Positions 51,711-60,908 are shown, counted from the stretch's first letter. The stretch is 64,000 bases of DNA from Branchiostoma belcheri (GCF_001625305.1 NW_017802379.1:11481490-11545489), one strand, 5' to 3'. Made by a program: numbers and translations. The notes: a model not told the origin generated them from the letters alone.

Positions 51711-54238
51711 GCATTGCCCTTAGGTCGGGATGTAATAGATTTTGTCTGGTTTAGACTATCCCGGAGGGAGGATATTATTTAAGACGTCTGCATATGGTAG
51801 GGATAACTTTTTATAGGCGTTTTTCGTTACATGACCTCCTTAACAGCTAGTGCTGTTTCCATTACATGGTAAAGAGGGACTTGTAGACAACATGGTGAAG
51901 GGAAAATATCATTAACAACTAAGACATAAATAATCGTTGCAGGTCTGTAGTATGAGTATATCAATATTGCAAAATTGAGCCATTGGGTTTAGAAAATTGA
52001 TATACAAGACAATATCTTTTTTTGCCAATTCATAAATGTTTTCTACGAACTAAACACGACTTTCCTCACTTCACTCAGGTGAAAATGAGTACCTAGCTTC
52101 GGTTAGGGACGTCCCTCGGATAGGACGTTAAATGGAGGTCCCGTGTTTGGGAGAGCCACACCCCATGCACGTTAAAGAACCCACCGCACTTATCGAAAAG
52201 AGTAGGGGATCTTCCCGGTGTGAGTGGTTCAAAACTTACAGTCCGGTCTTACGCAGCTTGTACATGTGCGCACATGTACAAAACTGGTGTGTTACGCCTG
52301 AAGGCGGTTTACCGGTTATGCGAAACAAACAAACAAACAAACAAACAAAACAAAGTAACTACTTTTTATTGTAGAACTTTTAACGCAACAATATTATATA
52401 TACTGAGCAAGTTGGTTTGTAGTACCTTTATCTCCAGACGTATAGTCGGCCTGAAACCCCTTCCTGGTTTCACTGCTATCGGTGAAAAGTCGAACAGTCA
52501 TAATACTCCCAGTGGAAGTCAAAGGGTTGGGGGTAGTTGTGCCAGAAAGTTTAGCTGTAGGGTAGAAAATGGTTAGATAGTGGTTCAACTCTGATAGACA
52601 GGCACATCATGAGGTATAATTCGACTTTGAATTGAAACACATTTTTCCTCTTAACATGCTAACCTCTTGTTATTGTAGTTGTTACCTACTCCAAGGATGC
52701 AATAACTTTGTAAAGTAGACCACGTTTTCAGACAGAAGTGTGTATTTTATCATTGGGAAAAGACCAAGGCCGTAAGAAATACAGAATCTTTGCACACCAA
52801 CTCTTTCTAGTAAACCTAATTCAATGGCCTGTCACACATTCAGAACAATTTCCCGAACACCAGCCAAACAAGTTTGGCAGAGGATCGGGACTAGTCTTAG
52901 GCCATGCCTATACTTCTTCACCAATAGAATATGAGTTAGATATGAGTATATTTCACTGCCAACCATGCCCTGACCTACTACCAAACAACACCTAACCATT
53001 GCTTGGCAAAACATAGCCGATTTTTTATCAAACATGCCGTAGGCGAACATTAGCAAACCTGGCCGAGCACAAGCCGACCCAGCGCCGACCTTGCTCCCAA
53101 TCTACTCTCAACTATGGCTTGAGGGGGAGGGGGTGCCATATTCGGCAGGGTGACAGGGGCTTCGGTCATTATCCTTGGAGAGGAGGAGTTTACGATAGGA
53201 GGAGTAACACTTTTGCTTGCTGGAGGTTTATCTCATGTTTAAGTACAATATTATGATACAGTTTGATTTGCTGGATACATTTTGATAAAAGACGCATTTA
53301 AAAAAGAACACACATTATAATCGCCTAATTGCTAAATAATTCCACTTTTTTTTCTCTTACCTATCTCAAATGCGGAGTCTGTTGTATTTCCATCATACAC
53401 GTACACGAAGTCATAGCCGTTCTCTACGTCAAAATCCGTGAAGGTTAACGTGATGACTTTTGGTGGAGTGACAGAGATCTCGTATCGGCAGTCGTTGTCG
53501 TTAGGGTAGTCGTTTGGGTAGTTTGGGCTGCTGATGGACCCACTGTCAGCAGTTAGGTGTTCACAAACTGATGAGAAAGAAGAAAAATTAATGATTATAC
53601 ATGTCAAATGACATTGAGGTTTATTGAGGAGGTTTATTGAGGAAAAACTCTTCTTTAGCTGCAGCTATTCTTCCAGGAGAGAGTACATACATGTAAGACA
53701 TAACAATACATCATGTATAATTACATATACATTTACATTACATTGAAATTTAAAACAGAACAAATGGGTAACAACGTATTTTCTTTAAATATTCATGTCC
53801 CTCGTGTGCGTTAGCAGGCCTTGTTTGAACTTCTCATGTGATGACACTGTTTGCAACCCATGATATTTCTAACATTTACCATGAGTACGCACTTTACTGC
53901 GCCAAACAAAACCATACATTAAAATTAAAGGTCACCCGTATTTTAAATGGTGAGGATAAATCATTTAAGATATAAAAAGTCATTCTAGTTGCATGTATCC
54001 ATGTAAGGTAAATGATATATACGTCTTTGATTTCTGAATGCTCTAAATACCAATTTTGACAATAAATGTAATTTGTAATTCAAGTATGAAACTTATCAAC
54101 AGTACACATAGAACTGCAAACAAAGAAATTTCAATCTAGCATAGGCATAGTTCACAACGGTTACTTACGTGTTTGGGAGGACACGCCTTTAAAAAGTAGG
54201 CAGGAACTGACCACGCCAAACCACACAAGTTTCCACAT
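40041..54238 (-). CDS. Gene B: chimeric Cys-loop ion channel CUB-LDLa-Fz-kringle-sushi-LGIC, 15 coding exons, 882 aa
   Basis: The coding exons, in order, are 54238-54169, 53567-53361, 52554-52426, 51380-51255, 50804-50597, 50215-50064, 48323-48099, 45876-45667, 44569-44454, 44217-44173, 43408-43299, 42883-42702, 42195-41857, 41135-41003 and 40437-40041 (stop TAA). All introns are GT-AG, and the total of 2649 nt is 883 codons including the stop. It has the same architecture and intron phases as gene A. Exons 1, 2, 4, 9, 10, 11, 12, 13 and 14 have exactly the same length; the rest differ by whole codons. Convergent with gene A. It is most variable in the Frizzled exon, the start of exon 13 and the cytoplasmic loop, and nearly invariant in the pore. 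Ligand unknown; it could co-assemble with the products of A or C. Confidence 0.92.
40530..40660. repeat. Repeat shared by intron 14 of genes B and C, in opposite orientation
   Basis: TATGACCTCAGGTGACCCA ... CAATGACCTCGGGTGACTCCC ... AAGAACACCTGTTCC here matches the reverse complement of 63138-63262. Both genes are on the minus strand, so the segment is flipped relative to the gene. Confidence 0.75.
40808..40977. mobile_element. Foldback element in gene B intron 14
   Basis: Arms of about 65 bp (GTGTGATAAAGCCTTGTCAG and the complement near 40930-40950), with ends TTAATGGCCCG and CGGGTCATTAA. It is related to the foldback at 39842-39961 by the CTCGGGGCGGGTC end. It stops about 25 bp from the donor of exon 14. 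Confidence 0.8.
41857..42195 (-). CDS. Gene B exon 13: loop C region, M1 and M2
   Basis: The first 30 residues differ from gene A and include Cys residues (DCSNSTT, FLTCQNN) not found there. From [12 protein letters not shown] through M2 ([18 protein letters not shown]) and LPVSTTLPFIG the protein is nearly identical. As in A, there are no vicinal cysteines in loop C. Confidence 0.92.
42702..44569 (-). CDS. Gene B exons 9-12: ligand-binding domain of a Cys-loop receptor
   Basis: Exons 44569-44454, 44217-44173, 43408-43299 and 42883-42702. Loop D WKDDRLEW, loop A QIWKPTLTLE and the Cys-loop [15 protein letters not shown] are all present; the Cys-loop is identical to gene A. All four exon lengths equal those of gene A. 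Confidence 0.92.
43228..43260. repeat. (GA)n microsatellite
   Basis: AGAGAG run about 40 bp from the donor of gene B exon 11. Confidence 0.95.
44975..45646. mobile_element. MITE with about 150-bp terminal inverted repeats (gene B intron 8)
   Basis: The left arm (44975-45124) and right arm (45500-45646) are complementary with few mismatches. They contain GCAAAGTTCTTTCTATCACA, CCGACGTTTCGATGACC and GTTTACTGTGCACTGACACT. Fragments of the same family lie near 25018-25095 and 48690-48730. The right end is about 20 bp from the donor of exon 8. Confidence 0.85.
45667..45876 (-). CDS. Gene B exon 8: sushi (CCP) domain
   Basis: Four cysteines (GCQDPGKP, ITYTCDSGF, QCVYN and PDC), with the Trp of EANWDTAKPDC. 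The exon is two codons longer than in A. A transposon ends about 20 bp after its donor, and another starts about 50 bp before its acceptor. Confidence 0.92.
45928..46551. mobile_element. 624-bp piggyBac-like MITE (gene B intron 7)
   Basis: Perfect 17-bp ends CCCTCAAACACCCGAAC and the complement are flanked by TTAA on both sides (45924-45927 and 46552-46555). TTAA plus a CCC start is the piggyBac hallmark. Subterminal GGGTCCATTTGGACCCC and GGTCCAAACGGACC palindromes are present. No coding capacity. Confidence 0.85.
46782..46985. repeat. Imperfect tandem duplication of about 120 bp
   Basis: CTGCCTTCTCTGAAACTGCCG followed by ATATCT(T/C)AACTGTTCATTGAG occurs twice, in gene B intron 7. Confidence 0.85.
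47170..47680 (-). mobile_element. 5'-truncated LINE, C-terminal part of ORF2
   Basis: On the minus strand, LESIQNQAARY, a shifted NYQRGASVTEMKRNLQWVS, then KDRRRMSRLCIMYKMTNKLV and DVPTTKYLIPA are characteristic of the tail of CR1/Jockey-type reverse transcriptases. After another shift comes VDWNSLPPSTVGASSLEIKL followed by a stop. At least two frameshifts and the missing 5' part show a dead copy. A TCTGTATC...GCCGGTATAACCG segment at the 3' end (47155-47225) recurs at 54435-54505. Confidence 0.8.
48099..48323 (-). CDS. Gene B exon 7: kringle domain
   Basis: Six kringle cysteines (ECYDGNG, TCERW, NKCRNP, PWCF, YCDL and IPCD), with [13 protein letters not shown] unchanged from gene A. The exon is 225 nt, one codon longer than in A. 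Confidence 0.92.
48434..48850. mobile_element. Inverted-repeat element with GGTGCAC arms (gene B intron 6)
   Basis: The ends CAGGGCTCTGAA and TACCCAGCCCT bracket arms with AGGTGCACC, TTAGGTGCACAC and GTGCACATG. CAGGGCT/AGCCCT ends resemble hAT elements, but the flanks (ACACAC on both sides) are too simple to prove an 8-bp duplication. Confidence 0.6.
49145..50045. mobile_element. 901-bp piggyBac-like MITE (gene B intron 6)
   Basis: Ends CCCTATCTAGACCGGG and the complement (near CCCGGTCTAGATAGGG) are flanked by TTAA at 49141-49144 and 50046-50049. The interior repeats GACGTCA and CCGCCATCTTGGAT motifs. The right TTAA is 14 bp from the donor of gene B exon 6. No coding capacity. Confidence 0.85.
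50064..50804 (-). CDS. Gene B exons 5-6: Frizzled cysteine-rich domain
   Basis: Exons 50804-50597 and 50215-50064. All ten CRD cysteines are kept ([36 protein letters not shown] and NCNN). The loop after LPNP is five residues shorter than in gene A. The donor of exon 6 is followed after 14-18 bp by a TTAA-flanked transposon (49145-50045). Confidence 0.9.
51255..51380 (-). CDS. Gene B exon 4: LDL-receptor class A repeat
   Basis: Six cysteines with the calcium-site core [12 protein letters not shown]. Same length and phase as gene A exon 4. The differences lie at the two ends of the module. Confidence 0.92.
51510..51712. repeat. (TG)n microsatellite
   Basis: Long interrupted GT/TG tract in gene B intron 3. 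The open frames across it on both strands are artefacts of the dinucleotide repeat. Confidence 0.98.
52050..52350 (+). mobile_element. SINE 3' part with (AAAC)n tail (gene B intron 3)
   Basis: ACACGACTTTCCTCACTTCACTCAGG resembles the SINE bodies at 19915 and 28525. It is followed by GGACGTCCCTCGGATAGGAC and GAACCCACCGCACTTATCG, and ends in (AAAC)n. The tRNA-like head is missing. Confidence 0.7.
52426..53567 (-). CDS. Gene B exons 2-3: CUB domain
   Basis: Exons 53567-53361 and 52554-52426. Residues include SGSISSPNYPNDYP, the second Cys, ITLTFTDFDVE and FVYVYDGNTT, then MTVRLFTDSSE and GFQADY. As in gene A, only two cysteines are present. The second exon is two codons shorter than in A. Confidence 0.9.
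54169..54238 (-). CDS. Gene B exon 1: signal peptide
   Basis: The ATG at 54238 opens [20 protein letters not shown]; the donor is ACAC|GTAAGT in phase 1. Eight bases before the ATG lies an acceptor (CTACAACCAG|GACACATA), consistent with a non-coding exon upstream. Confidence 0.88.
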
Positions 54239-54686
54239 TATGTGTCCTGGTTGTAGATGGTAGAAATAACCAGATGTTATTTTAGTACTCTAAACCAACA
54301 CATTCACCAAGCGACTTTGTATAGTATACATTGTATGTATAGTTTTAATCAAATTTATGTTGTTATGTTCAAACCATTATCGTTGTGGCCCAGTAAGTGC
54401 ATATCTTTGCCCTTTCCTGCCAATGTGTGTTTGGACTTCTGTATCTGTATCTGTATCTGTATAGCCGGTATAACCGACTTTCGGCGTAACACACCAGCTA
54501 ACACACCTCTGAGAAAGTTAAAGAGGAAATAAAAGGATGTTTAGTACATTTTTCTTTAACTTTAACTTTAAAAAATGGATACGTCCGAAACAGTTTAAAA
54601 CACTTCTGTAAAAATTACACTACATATAGTGACTTCTGTTATATCAATCTGACACTCTCTACACGCGATGCAGTAACTCATACTAG

Positions 54687-54846
54687 TATATACTACTTGT
54701 ATTACTTTACATACTTGCATATACTACTAGTATTACCTTACATACTTGCATATACTACTAGTATTACCTTACATACTTGCATATACTACTAGTATTACCT
54801 TACATACTTACACGTTGCATATACTACTAGTATTACCTTACAATTC
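54687..54846. repeat. 31-bp minisatellite, about five units
   Basis: Unit TATACTACTAGTATTACCTT plus ACATACTTGCA, repeated with small changes. Confidence 0.95.
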
Positions 54847-55451
54847 TTTATACAACTGATTATACAACTGATTATACAGTTACCCTCACCCCTGGGTCGT
54901 CGCCAAAATAACAACTAGCTTGCGTGTAGATACGTGGTACATTGTTTATTGTGTTAAAAACCGGAAAAACTAGTCAAAATGATCAGTTTGCCCTCCGAGG
55001 TCGTCCCTTATCACTTACAGAGAGATAAAGTGACTCTGGAGGTCACACGTGAGGTCTTCGTAAAGCTTATAACAAACACAAAGAATTTGCCTCCTAGGGA
55101 CGTAATGCCACAGCAAGTAATTTTTATGGATGACATCAGCTCGCGCGTTAATTTTTGCCAGATTTGAAAAAGAAAAGAAATTTTGTTGCCTTCTGAAAGT
55201 GGTCAACATGCTAAACATGGGCAAAGATGTCTGTTGCCATGCCGGAGGTGGATAGCAGATAACTATAAAGAAAGGAAACAAGAAAAGGCTCTGATTTAAA
55301 GTTTTGTTTCTTACTTTGATGCAGTGATATGTGATGCTGGCTGTGTATATGTGTATATGTGATATCCCCGCTGAATCAAAAGCATTTGTACAATGATCGA
55401 GTCAAAATTTAAAAAAAAAATGTAGGAACCCTGTTTTTTTCGGCCCGCCTT

Positions 55452-55478
55452 NNNNNNNNNNNNNNNNNNNNNNNNNNN
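55452..55478. other. Assembly gap (27 N)
   Basis: Run of N between poly-T-rich sequences, upstream of gene B. Confidence 0.98.
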
Positions 55479-56261
55479 TTTTTTTTGCTCGCCCGCATTA
55501 GATTTGGTGTTTGCGGAGGATGTCATCCTTAAAATTTACTTCCTGTGGCCTAAACGTATCAAACAGGTTTTTCTTTGTTAAAGTACTTACATGCCCTAAG
55601 ACCCCCCCCCCCCATTTGCGGATCTGTATAGCTATGGGCCCAACGTGACTCACTAAAACGTGATTAGAATTATAATAGGGTGCATTTGAGAAGTACGAAA
55701 AATACATTTGACTTTCATTTATACACAAAATAATCGATCGGCATTTCGGCCCCTGAAACCAAATGCAAATGACGCCCTAACTGGAAAACCGTCACAATTT
55801 AAACCATACATTCATATGCCAAGACCTCACAGCTCAATGTACAACTAGCTGATGCGCCCATGGAACTTTTAACTCAATAATTTTGTCTGTATTCTTTTGT
55901 GTATCCGCGTATGGACCAAAGGGTCACCCATTTTTACTGTGTTCTGAGGCCCTCGCAGTTTAAATCTAGTAGGTCTTTATTTCTCAAAATACTTGTTAAA
56001 AACTGTTCACGTTACAGTTGTCCTGTTACATGTTACACTGAATTATACTATCCTATTCTGTTGTGGGTCACACCCTGGACACCTTTACTCGGAGTCTACA
56101 ATATCTAACTATCTAGGAGTTCGCATCTATGAATTCATAGAACGAGACACAAGCTCCCTGTAGATGGTACATCACGCTTTAACAATTTAATAGATTTAGG
56201 ATTGAAAAAAAAACACAAATGTTTCTGTAATGCACATTATGTACACTGTAGCAAAAGTTTA

Positions 56262-56430
56262 CGGTCTGAGAAAAATGGACATGTTCACGGAACCATACAT
56301 TCACGGTAACAACAGATAAAGGAAAAGAAGATCCAGGAATTATTTGTTAAATGTAATGATCAGTTCACGGTACAGAAGTGACAGTGAAAACAGTGAACAT
56401 AACAGTACAGTGAAAAAAATCTGGAATTAC
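56262..56430 (+). repeat. Dispersed repeat family R1
   Basis: GGTCTGAGAAAAATGGACAT, CAGTTCACGG and CAGTGAAAACAGTGAACATA, ending GGAATTAC at the edge of the conserved first-exon block 56431. Fourth copy at 58640-58806. Confidence 0.65.
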
Positions 56431-56616
56431 CTTGTGTAGGTCTGGCAAATCCCGGTCTAAACCCTCCTGGTTCTTCTTCCTGCTGAATCCCAAACTGCTG
56501 TGACGACACCTTCACAACAAAAACCGTCCTTATCTTAAATCAGGCGCCTGAACTCGTGCAGAACAAACAAAAAAGCATTCACGTGAATATCAGACTATAC
56601 CATTACCAATAACCTT
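56431..56616 (-). promoter_or_regulatory. Gene B upstream block 1: candidate promoter and non-coding exon
   Basis: The minus strand reads AAGGTTATTGGTAATGG, a GATATTC segment, TTCAGGCGCCTGA, TTAAGATAAGGACGG, GTTTGGGATTCAGCAGG, GAAGAACCAGG and TTTGCCAGACC, then the donor CACAAG|GTAATT at 56431. It is homologous to 17945-18132 upstream of gene A and to two further blocks below. The nearest downstream acceptor is that of coding exon 1 of gene B. Confidence 0.6.
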
Positions 56617-56895
56617 GTTAAAGGTAAAATACTTATATGTATCATGTGTCGATAAGGATTGCAATAGCTTTAGCAAATAGTTGTTTTAAACGCAAGGTTT
56701 ACAAAATAACGTTTCTAATATTAAAGTTTAAGTTGGTTAAATAAGTGATGCTAAATGTTGTTCGTTCTCCCCTAGATATCAAGAAGATGGTATGATCATT
56801 GTGGTGTTTGGCCTTGTCTTATCTTTTCTAGTCGGACAAACATGTCACTTATAAGTAAATAATAAAGTTTATGTGTGTGATTTTGTTTGAATAGC

Positions 56896-56932
56896 TGTGT
56901 GTGTGTGTGTGTGTATGTGTGTGTGTGTGTGC

Positions 56933-56963
<31 letters not shown>

Positions 56964-57138
56964 TGCGCGTGTGTGTGTGTGTGTGTGTCTGTGTGAGGGC
57001 GGATGTGTGTGTGTGCGTGTGTCTGTGTGCGTGTTTGTGTGTGTGTGTTGGGGCGGTATGTGTGTGTTTGTGTGTGTGTGTGTGTTTGTGTGTGTGCGTG
57101 AGGGGGGTATGTGTGTGTGTGTGCGTGTGTCTCTCTGT

Positions 57139-57190
<52 letters not shown>

Positions 57191-57216
57191 GGGGTATGTG
57201 TGTGTGTGTGCGTGTG

Positions 57217-57249
<33 letters not shown>

Positions 57250-57270
57250 CTGTGTGCGTGTGTGTGTTTG
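56896..57270. repeat. (GT)n microsatellite, long and interrupted
   Basis: About 370 bp of GT/GTGC/GAGGGGGG units with a CT run. The open frames in several phases are repeat artefacts. Confidence 0.98.
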
Positions 57271-57918
57271 AAAATCAACTCCGATGTATAATGTCAGCAT
57301 AGAAGTCCCTTTGTGTTATCAGATTAAGTTTATTACATCCAGTGTTGCCTTTGGCACAAATCATTATGTCACTTCGCCAGGCAGACTAAATCCAAAAGGC
57401 GCCAAATCTGGCACTGAAAATTTTTTTTTGAGGTCTATCTGTGAAGATTTGAGACTACCATGACATGGCGAAATACGAAAGAGTTTAAAATTACAGACTG
57501 GAATACCTGTGTATGTAAAAGTAGAGGTTAAACAGCATATATGGAGCTTATAACTTATAACTGCTATCCTATCTATAAGTTGATTATACACGATCTGTTT
57601 CATGTATTGCTACGTATCACCAAATTTACCGTCAATATATGTATACAGAAAGAATACAGTGATTTTTAAGAATTGGTATTTCTTTACAGTAGTGATATCT
57701 GTTTTCCCTTTAACGTTCTACAACAGGCCAGGGAAACCACTGAAAATACTAAATATGCACCCAAGGTCAGCGTAAATTACTGTTTTACAAACATAGAGGA
57801 CTTGTGTTAGCGTCGTCAATGAAGGTCAGATGTCCAGGTAATAAGAAACACGATAACACTGTTAAACTGGGTAGATTTAAAAAAAAAAATGAGTAAAAAA
57901 CAGAAACTAAACTGGTAC

Positions 57919-58112
57919 CTTTTTTCGGTCTTTTAAATCTCGGTCAATCCCCTTCTGGTCCTTCTATGTGCTGAGCCGAAAACTCAAGTAACGCCACCTG
58001 CTTTACAGCAAACACTGTCCGTGTCTTGTATAGTCAGGCGGCAGAACCCGTGCAGTACAAATTGATACAATTCACGTGAGTTACACGTAACGGCTGTACC
58101 AATAACCTTGGT
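57919..58112 (-). promoter_or_regulatory. Gene B upstream block 2: candidate promoter and non-coding exon
   Basis: The minus strand reads CAAGGTTATTGGTACAGC, GCCGCCTGACTATACAAGAC, GACAGTGTTTGCTGTAAAGC, CGGCTCAGCACATAGAAGGA and GGGGATTGACCGAGATTT, ending AAAAAAG|GTACCAG. The GTGTTTGCTGT part and the GGTTATTGGTACAG element match gene A's block most closely. Confidence 0.55.
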
Positions 58113-58639
58113 AGGGGTGAAGTCCGTGTATTATGTTAACATAAACAGTCGTTTTATTGGTAATAATAACTTTTGTGAAACATGGAAAACATACGTAGGT
58201 ATTCGTATATTCTGTTTACTAAGTACTAGAGAAAATTTAAATGGTTAAAACGAGTAATTTTACATGGTATATTTTTCTCCCCCCGCCGCATAAATGGGTA
58301 TGGCCCAAGTACTGATTGACCTTGCTTCACCTTTTCATAGACAACCTCTTTGTCATTTTTAAATCTGGAAAAATGCTACTTTCTTGTTTTGTTTTGTTTG
58401 TATGTATGTGGAAATGAACTAAGTTGTATACTATTAGTGTTACTGTTAGCTATACCTTCGAATTCCGTTTTTGTTGCAGAACGAATTCTAATGTTTTGGC
58501 TGTGTTTGGTAGAACATGCCTAAAAAAGAAGAGTTATTACACTTGCCCAACAGGTTTTCCTGTGCTGTAAGCCAGCATGGTTTGACCTTCGCTTGAATCT
58601 GTAAAAGTGTCTGCCTTATTTTACCGTAAATTACTTGAT

Positions 58640-58806
58640 TTTTACAGTAGCAAATGTAAAATCACGGTCTGAGAAAAATAAACATGTTCGGGGAAGACGT
58701 ATGTGACGGATTATTTGTTTACGGTAGTGATAAATTCTCTGTACAGTAGAGACGGCAAAAACCAAGACTACAAAAAATGCTGTGAAAATTAACTGTGATT
58801 TACAGT
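58640..58806 (+). repeat. Dispersed repeat family R1, diverged
   Basis: CACGGTCTGAGAAAAATAAA, an ACATGTTCGGGGAA segment and a run ending TGATTTACAG. A diverged copy of the R1 family lying between upstream blocks 2 and 3 of gene B. Confidence 0.55.
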
Positions 58807-59164
58807 ATTCTGATCACAACAATTCCTGTTGTTCCGCGAAAAGACGATTGCATGTCTCTAAGTGTCCTTTTTTCTACGCTTTAAGACTGTTCAAGCCTAC
58901 CTAAATCGCGCTGTGTTATGATCCGTACACCATATAGGAAGGCCAAGTAGAGTAATAACAAATCGTTCAAAATGATCTTGATGTATAATCACTGATGGAG
59001 TACAGGACGAGTGGAGAAGCCATTTTTTCTTGTGGTGTCATCTTTGATATCCCCGCTCAAGGTACATTATTCAAGGTACTTACTCGAGCAAATCCTGAGA
59101 ATTTATGAATGGGAAGTGAAAGTTAGATGCTTCAATAAGAAAACAATAACATATAGCAAATAAA

Positions 59165-59345
59165 ATGGTACCTTAGCATGAAAGTTCATCTGAGTTGGTA
59201 AATTGCATTATGAAAAGCTTAAACTTTTCTCCAACTCAAAATTTGACTCACCAGAAATTAGCTGAGGAAGACTGAGTGATTCAGTCGAAAATTTCTGGTG
59301 AGTCAAATTTTGAGTTGGAGAAAAGTTTAAGTTTTTCATAAAATG
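59165..59345. mobile_element. Hairpin element beside upstream block 3
   Basis: Arms of about 55 bp (AAACTTTTCTCCAACTCAAA ... CTCACCAGAAATT and their complement near 59283-59335) with a loop of about 30 bp. The left flank AGCATGAAAGTTCATCTGAG is the R2 block seen at 25750 and 31480. It directly abuts the donor of block 3, and GGTACCTT occurs on both sides. Confidence 0.8.
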
Positions 59346-59349
59346 GTAC

Positions 59350-59530
59350 CTTGTGTCGACCTGGCAAATTTCGGTGAAACACATGCCGGTTCTTCCTTAT
59401 GCTGAGCCCCAAACTCTAGAGACGACACCTGCGACACAGCAAATACCGCCCTTCCCTCGTAGTCAGGCGGCTTTAATAAAACAGAACAAAACTGAGAGCA
59501 TCCAAGCGAATCTCTTAAAGGCCATTTTAC
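59350..59530 (-). promoter_or_regulatory. Gene B upstream block 3: candidate promoter and non-coding exon
   Basis: The minus strand reads GCCGCCTGACTACGAGGGAA, GGTATTTGCTGTGTCGCAGG, GTTTGGGGCTCAGCATAAGG, AAGAACCGGC and AAATTTGCCAGGTCGACAC, ending AAG|GTACC at 59350. Its upstream part is less conserved than in blocks 1 and 2. About 5.1 kb from coding exon 1 of gene B. Confidence 0.5.
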
Positions 59531-59924
59531 AGGGGCAAACGAATCGTAAAATTCTGAAAAAGGGAGGCTAATTGTCCAGTGGAGTCATGAAAACGGTAAT
59601 TTCCTTATTAGCCCCGCACTATTCGTCTCGGTGGAGTAAACCAGACATTTTCAGCCTGAAATTCAGCCCTGGTATCTTTAGTACGCTTAAATCCGTTTTG
59701 TCGGCGAGGTAGCGGATGTTGGGTATCTTCCTATTGACTAGGGCGTTAACCGTTGGAATTCGGTCGGCCATTGTCCCTACCGCGTTGATTTAAATTGTTT
59801 GACGTTACAGTCCAGCAGAGGTCGATAGATTGGCTGTCTTGCTTTCGAGAGTCTAGCCCCAGTCCTGCGGAGCCTAACGATTTTGGTTGCAAATAAGACA
59901 CTGTCAATATAGCACCCTTATCAT

Positions 59925-59992
59925 AGTTTACAGAAAGTCCATCCCTCAACAGAGACGGGGGACGCCACAGACTTTCTACAAACTATGATCCA
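59925..59992. repeat. Small hairpin
   Basis: Short complementary arms: the left reads CATAGTTTACAGAAAGTC and the right GACTTTCTACAAACTATG. They are separated by about 30 bp. No gene is seen around it from 59531 to 60100. Confidence 0.6.
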
Positions 59993-60139
59993 ATGCTCAC
60001 GGAGTCACGTGTGTTATATGCGTGGCGTTCTTGGCAAAGACTGGAGTTGCACGTCCAAAAATTTGTGAGAGTAAAAATTTCTCGTGTTGGAAACTTCAGT
60101 TTAAACTTGGTTCATATATACCACCCTGTATATGTACTG

Positions 60140-60265
60140 TACACTTTGGGGATATTTCTCGTGTGTCGCATCACACCGCAGCGAAACGAAGCAATTGCGG
60201 ACGAAATTATCCCACCGCAGATGGAAAATAGGGCAGGGGCCTATGACCTGATTAGGGCATATTAA
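60140..60265 (+). pseudogene. Short conserved reading frame, paralogue of 38245-38400
   Basis: LGIFLVCRITPQRNEAIADE then NRAGAYDLIRAY and a stop. See the inverted partner on the other side of gene B. Hydrophobic lead and short polar tail; not recognised. Confidence 0.35.
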
Positions 60266-60717
60266 AAGATTATTGATAAGGTTCTTATGTTATTATTTAA
60301 AGGGGGATAAAGCTAATTTTAAAGCAAGCTGCAATATGATAAATGTACCACCAGAGTACAATTCTTACTAGTTTTACAGTAGCCCATCATTAATTAGCGT
60401 TTTTACTGTAGATTTAAAACTCACGGCGTGGTGACGTCTAATTCGATAATGACTTGATTGACTAAACTTGCTTCTAGACCTTTCCATTGCCAGTTTTAAT
60501 CCTTTGGACGCCTGCTTGTCATGTAAATGTTTGGAAATACCTTATTTGAAGAGACATGAAAGCTACGCTTGAAGAAGCATTTCCCTAAATCCATCAGACT
60601 TATATAGAAATTGCGAAGTTATAACATTTGTGTGTGGGGGGGGTAACCCTCCAATCGGGCACGGAACGACACAACAATGGAAACTGTCAAGCAATGCATC
60701 TCTGGGGAACAGTTAGA

Positions 60718-60908
60718 CTCATCAGACGCCTTTTGCAGGCTAATAAATAGTATGGAAATTAGCCTAAAAATGGAATATCATTGGCCAAAGGAGATGGCCG
60801 CTATAGAAACTCCAGTTTGCAAACTGGAGATCCTGTGGCCAATGATATTCCCTTTTAGGCCAATTTTTATACTATTTATCAGCCTGCAAAATGAGTCTGA
60901 TGGAGACT
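60718..60908. mobile_element. Foldback element with about 80-bp arms
   Basis: ATCAGACGCCTTTTGCAGGC ... GGAATATCATTGGCCA on the left is mirrored by TGGCCAATGATATTCC ... GCCTGCAAAATGAGTCTGAT on the right. The centre has a second hairpin around CTCCAGTTTGCAAACTGGAG. The open frame across it is accidental. Confidence 0.85.

Larger units (their letters stand above)
54239..56430 (-). other. Gene B upstream region, putative 5' intron
   Basis: Between coding exon 1 of gene B and the nearest non-coding exon candidate. It holds a repeat fragment (54435-54505), a 31-bp minisatellite (54687-54846), the assembly gap, and an R1 repeat (56262-56430). No recognised gene; the open frame at 54979-55167 resembles nothing I know. 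Confidence 0.5.

Noticed and set aside
56796-57300. Long open frames of Cys/Val or His/Thr repeats here and at 51467-51782
   Set aside because: They are translations of GT/TG microsatellites in all phases, not proteins.
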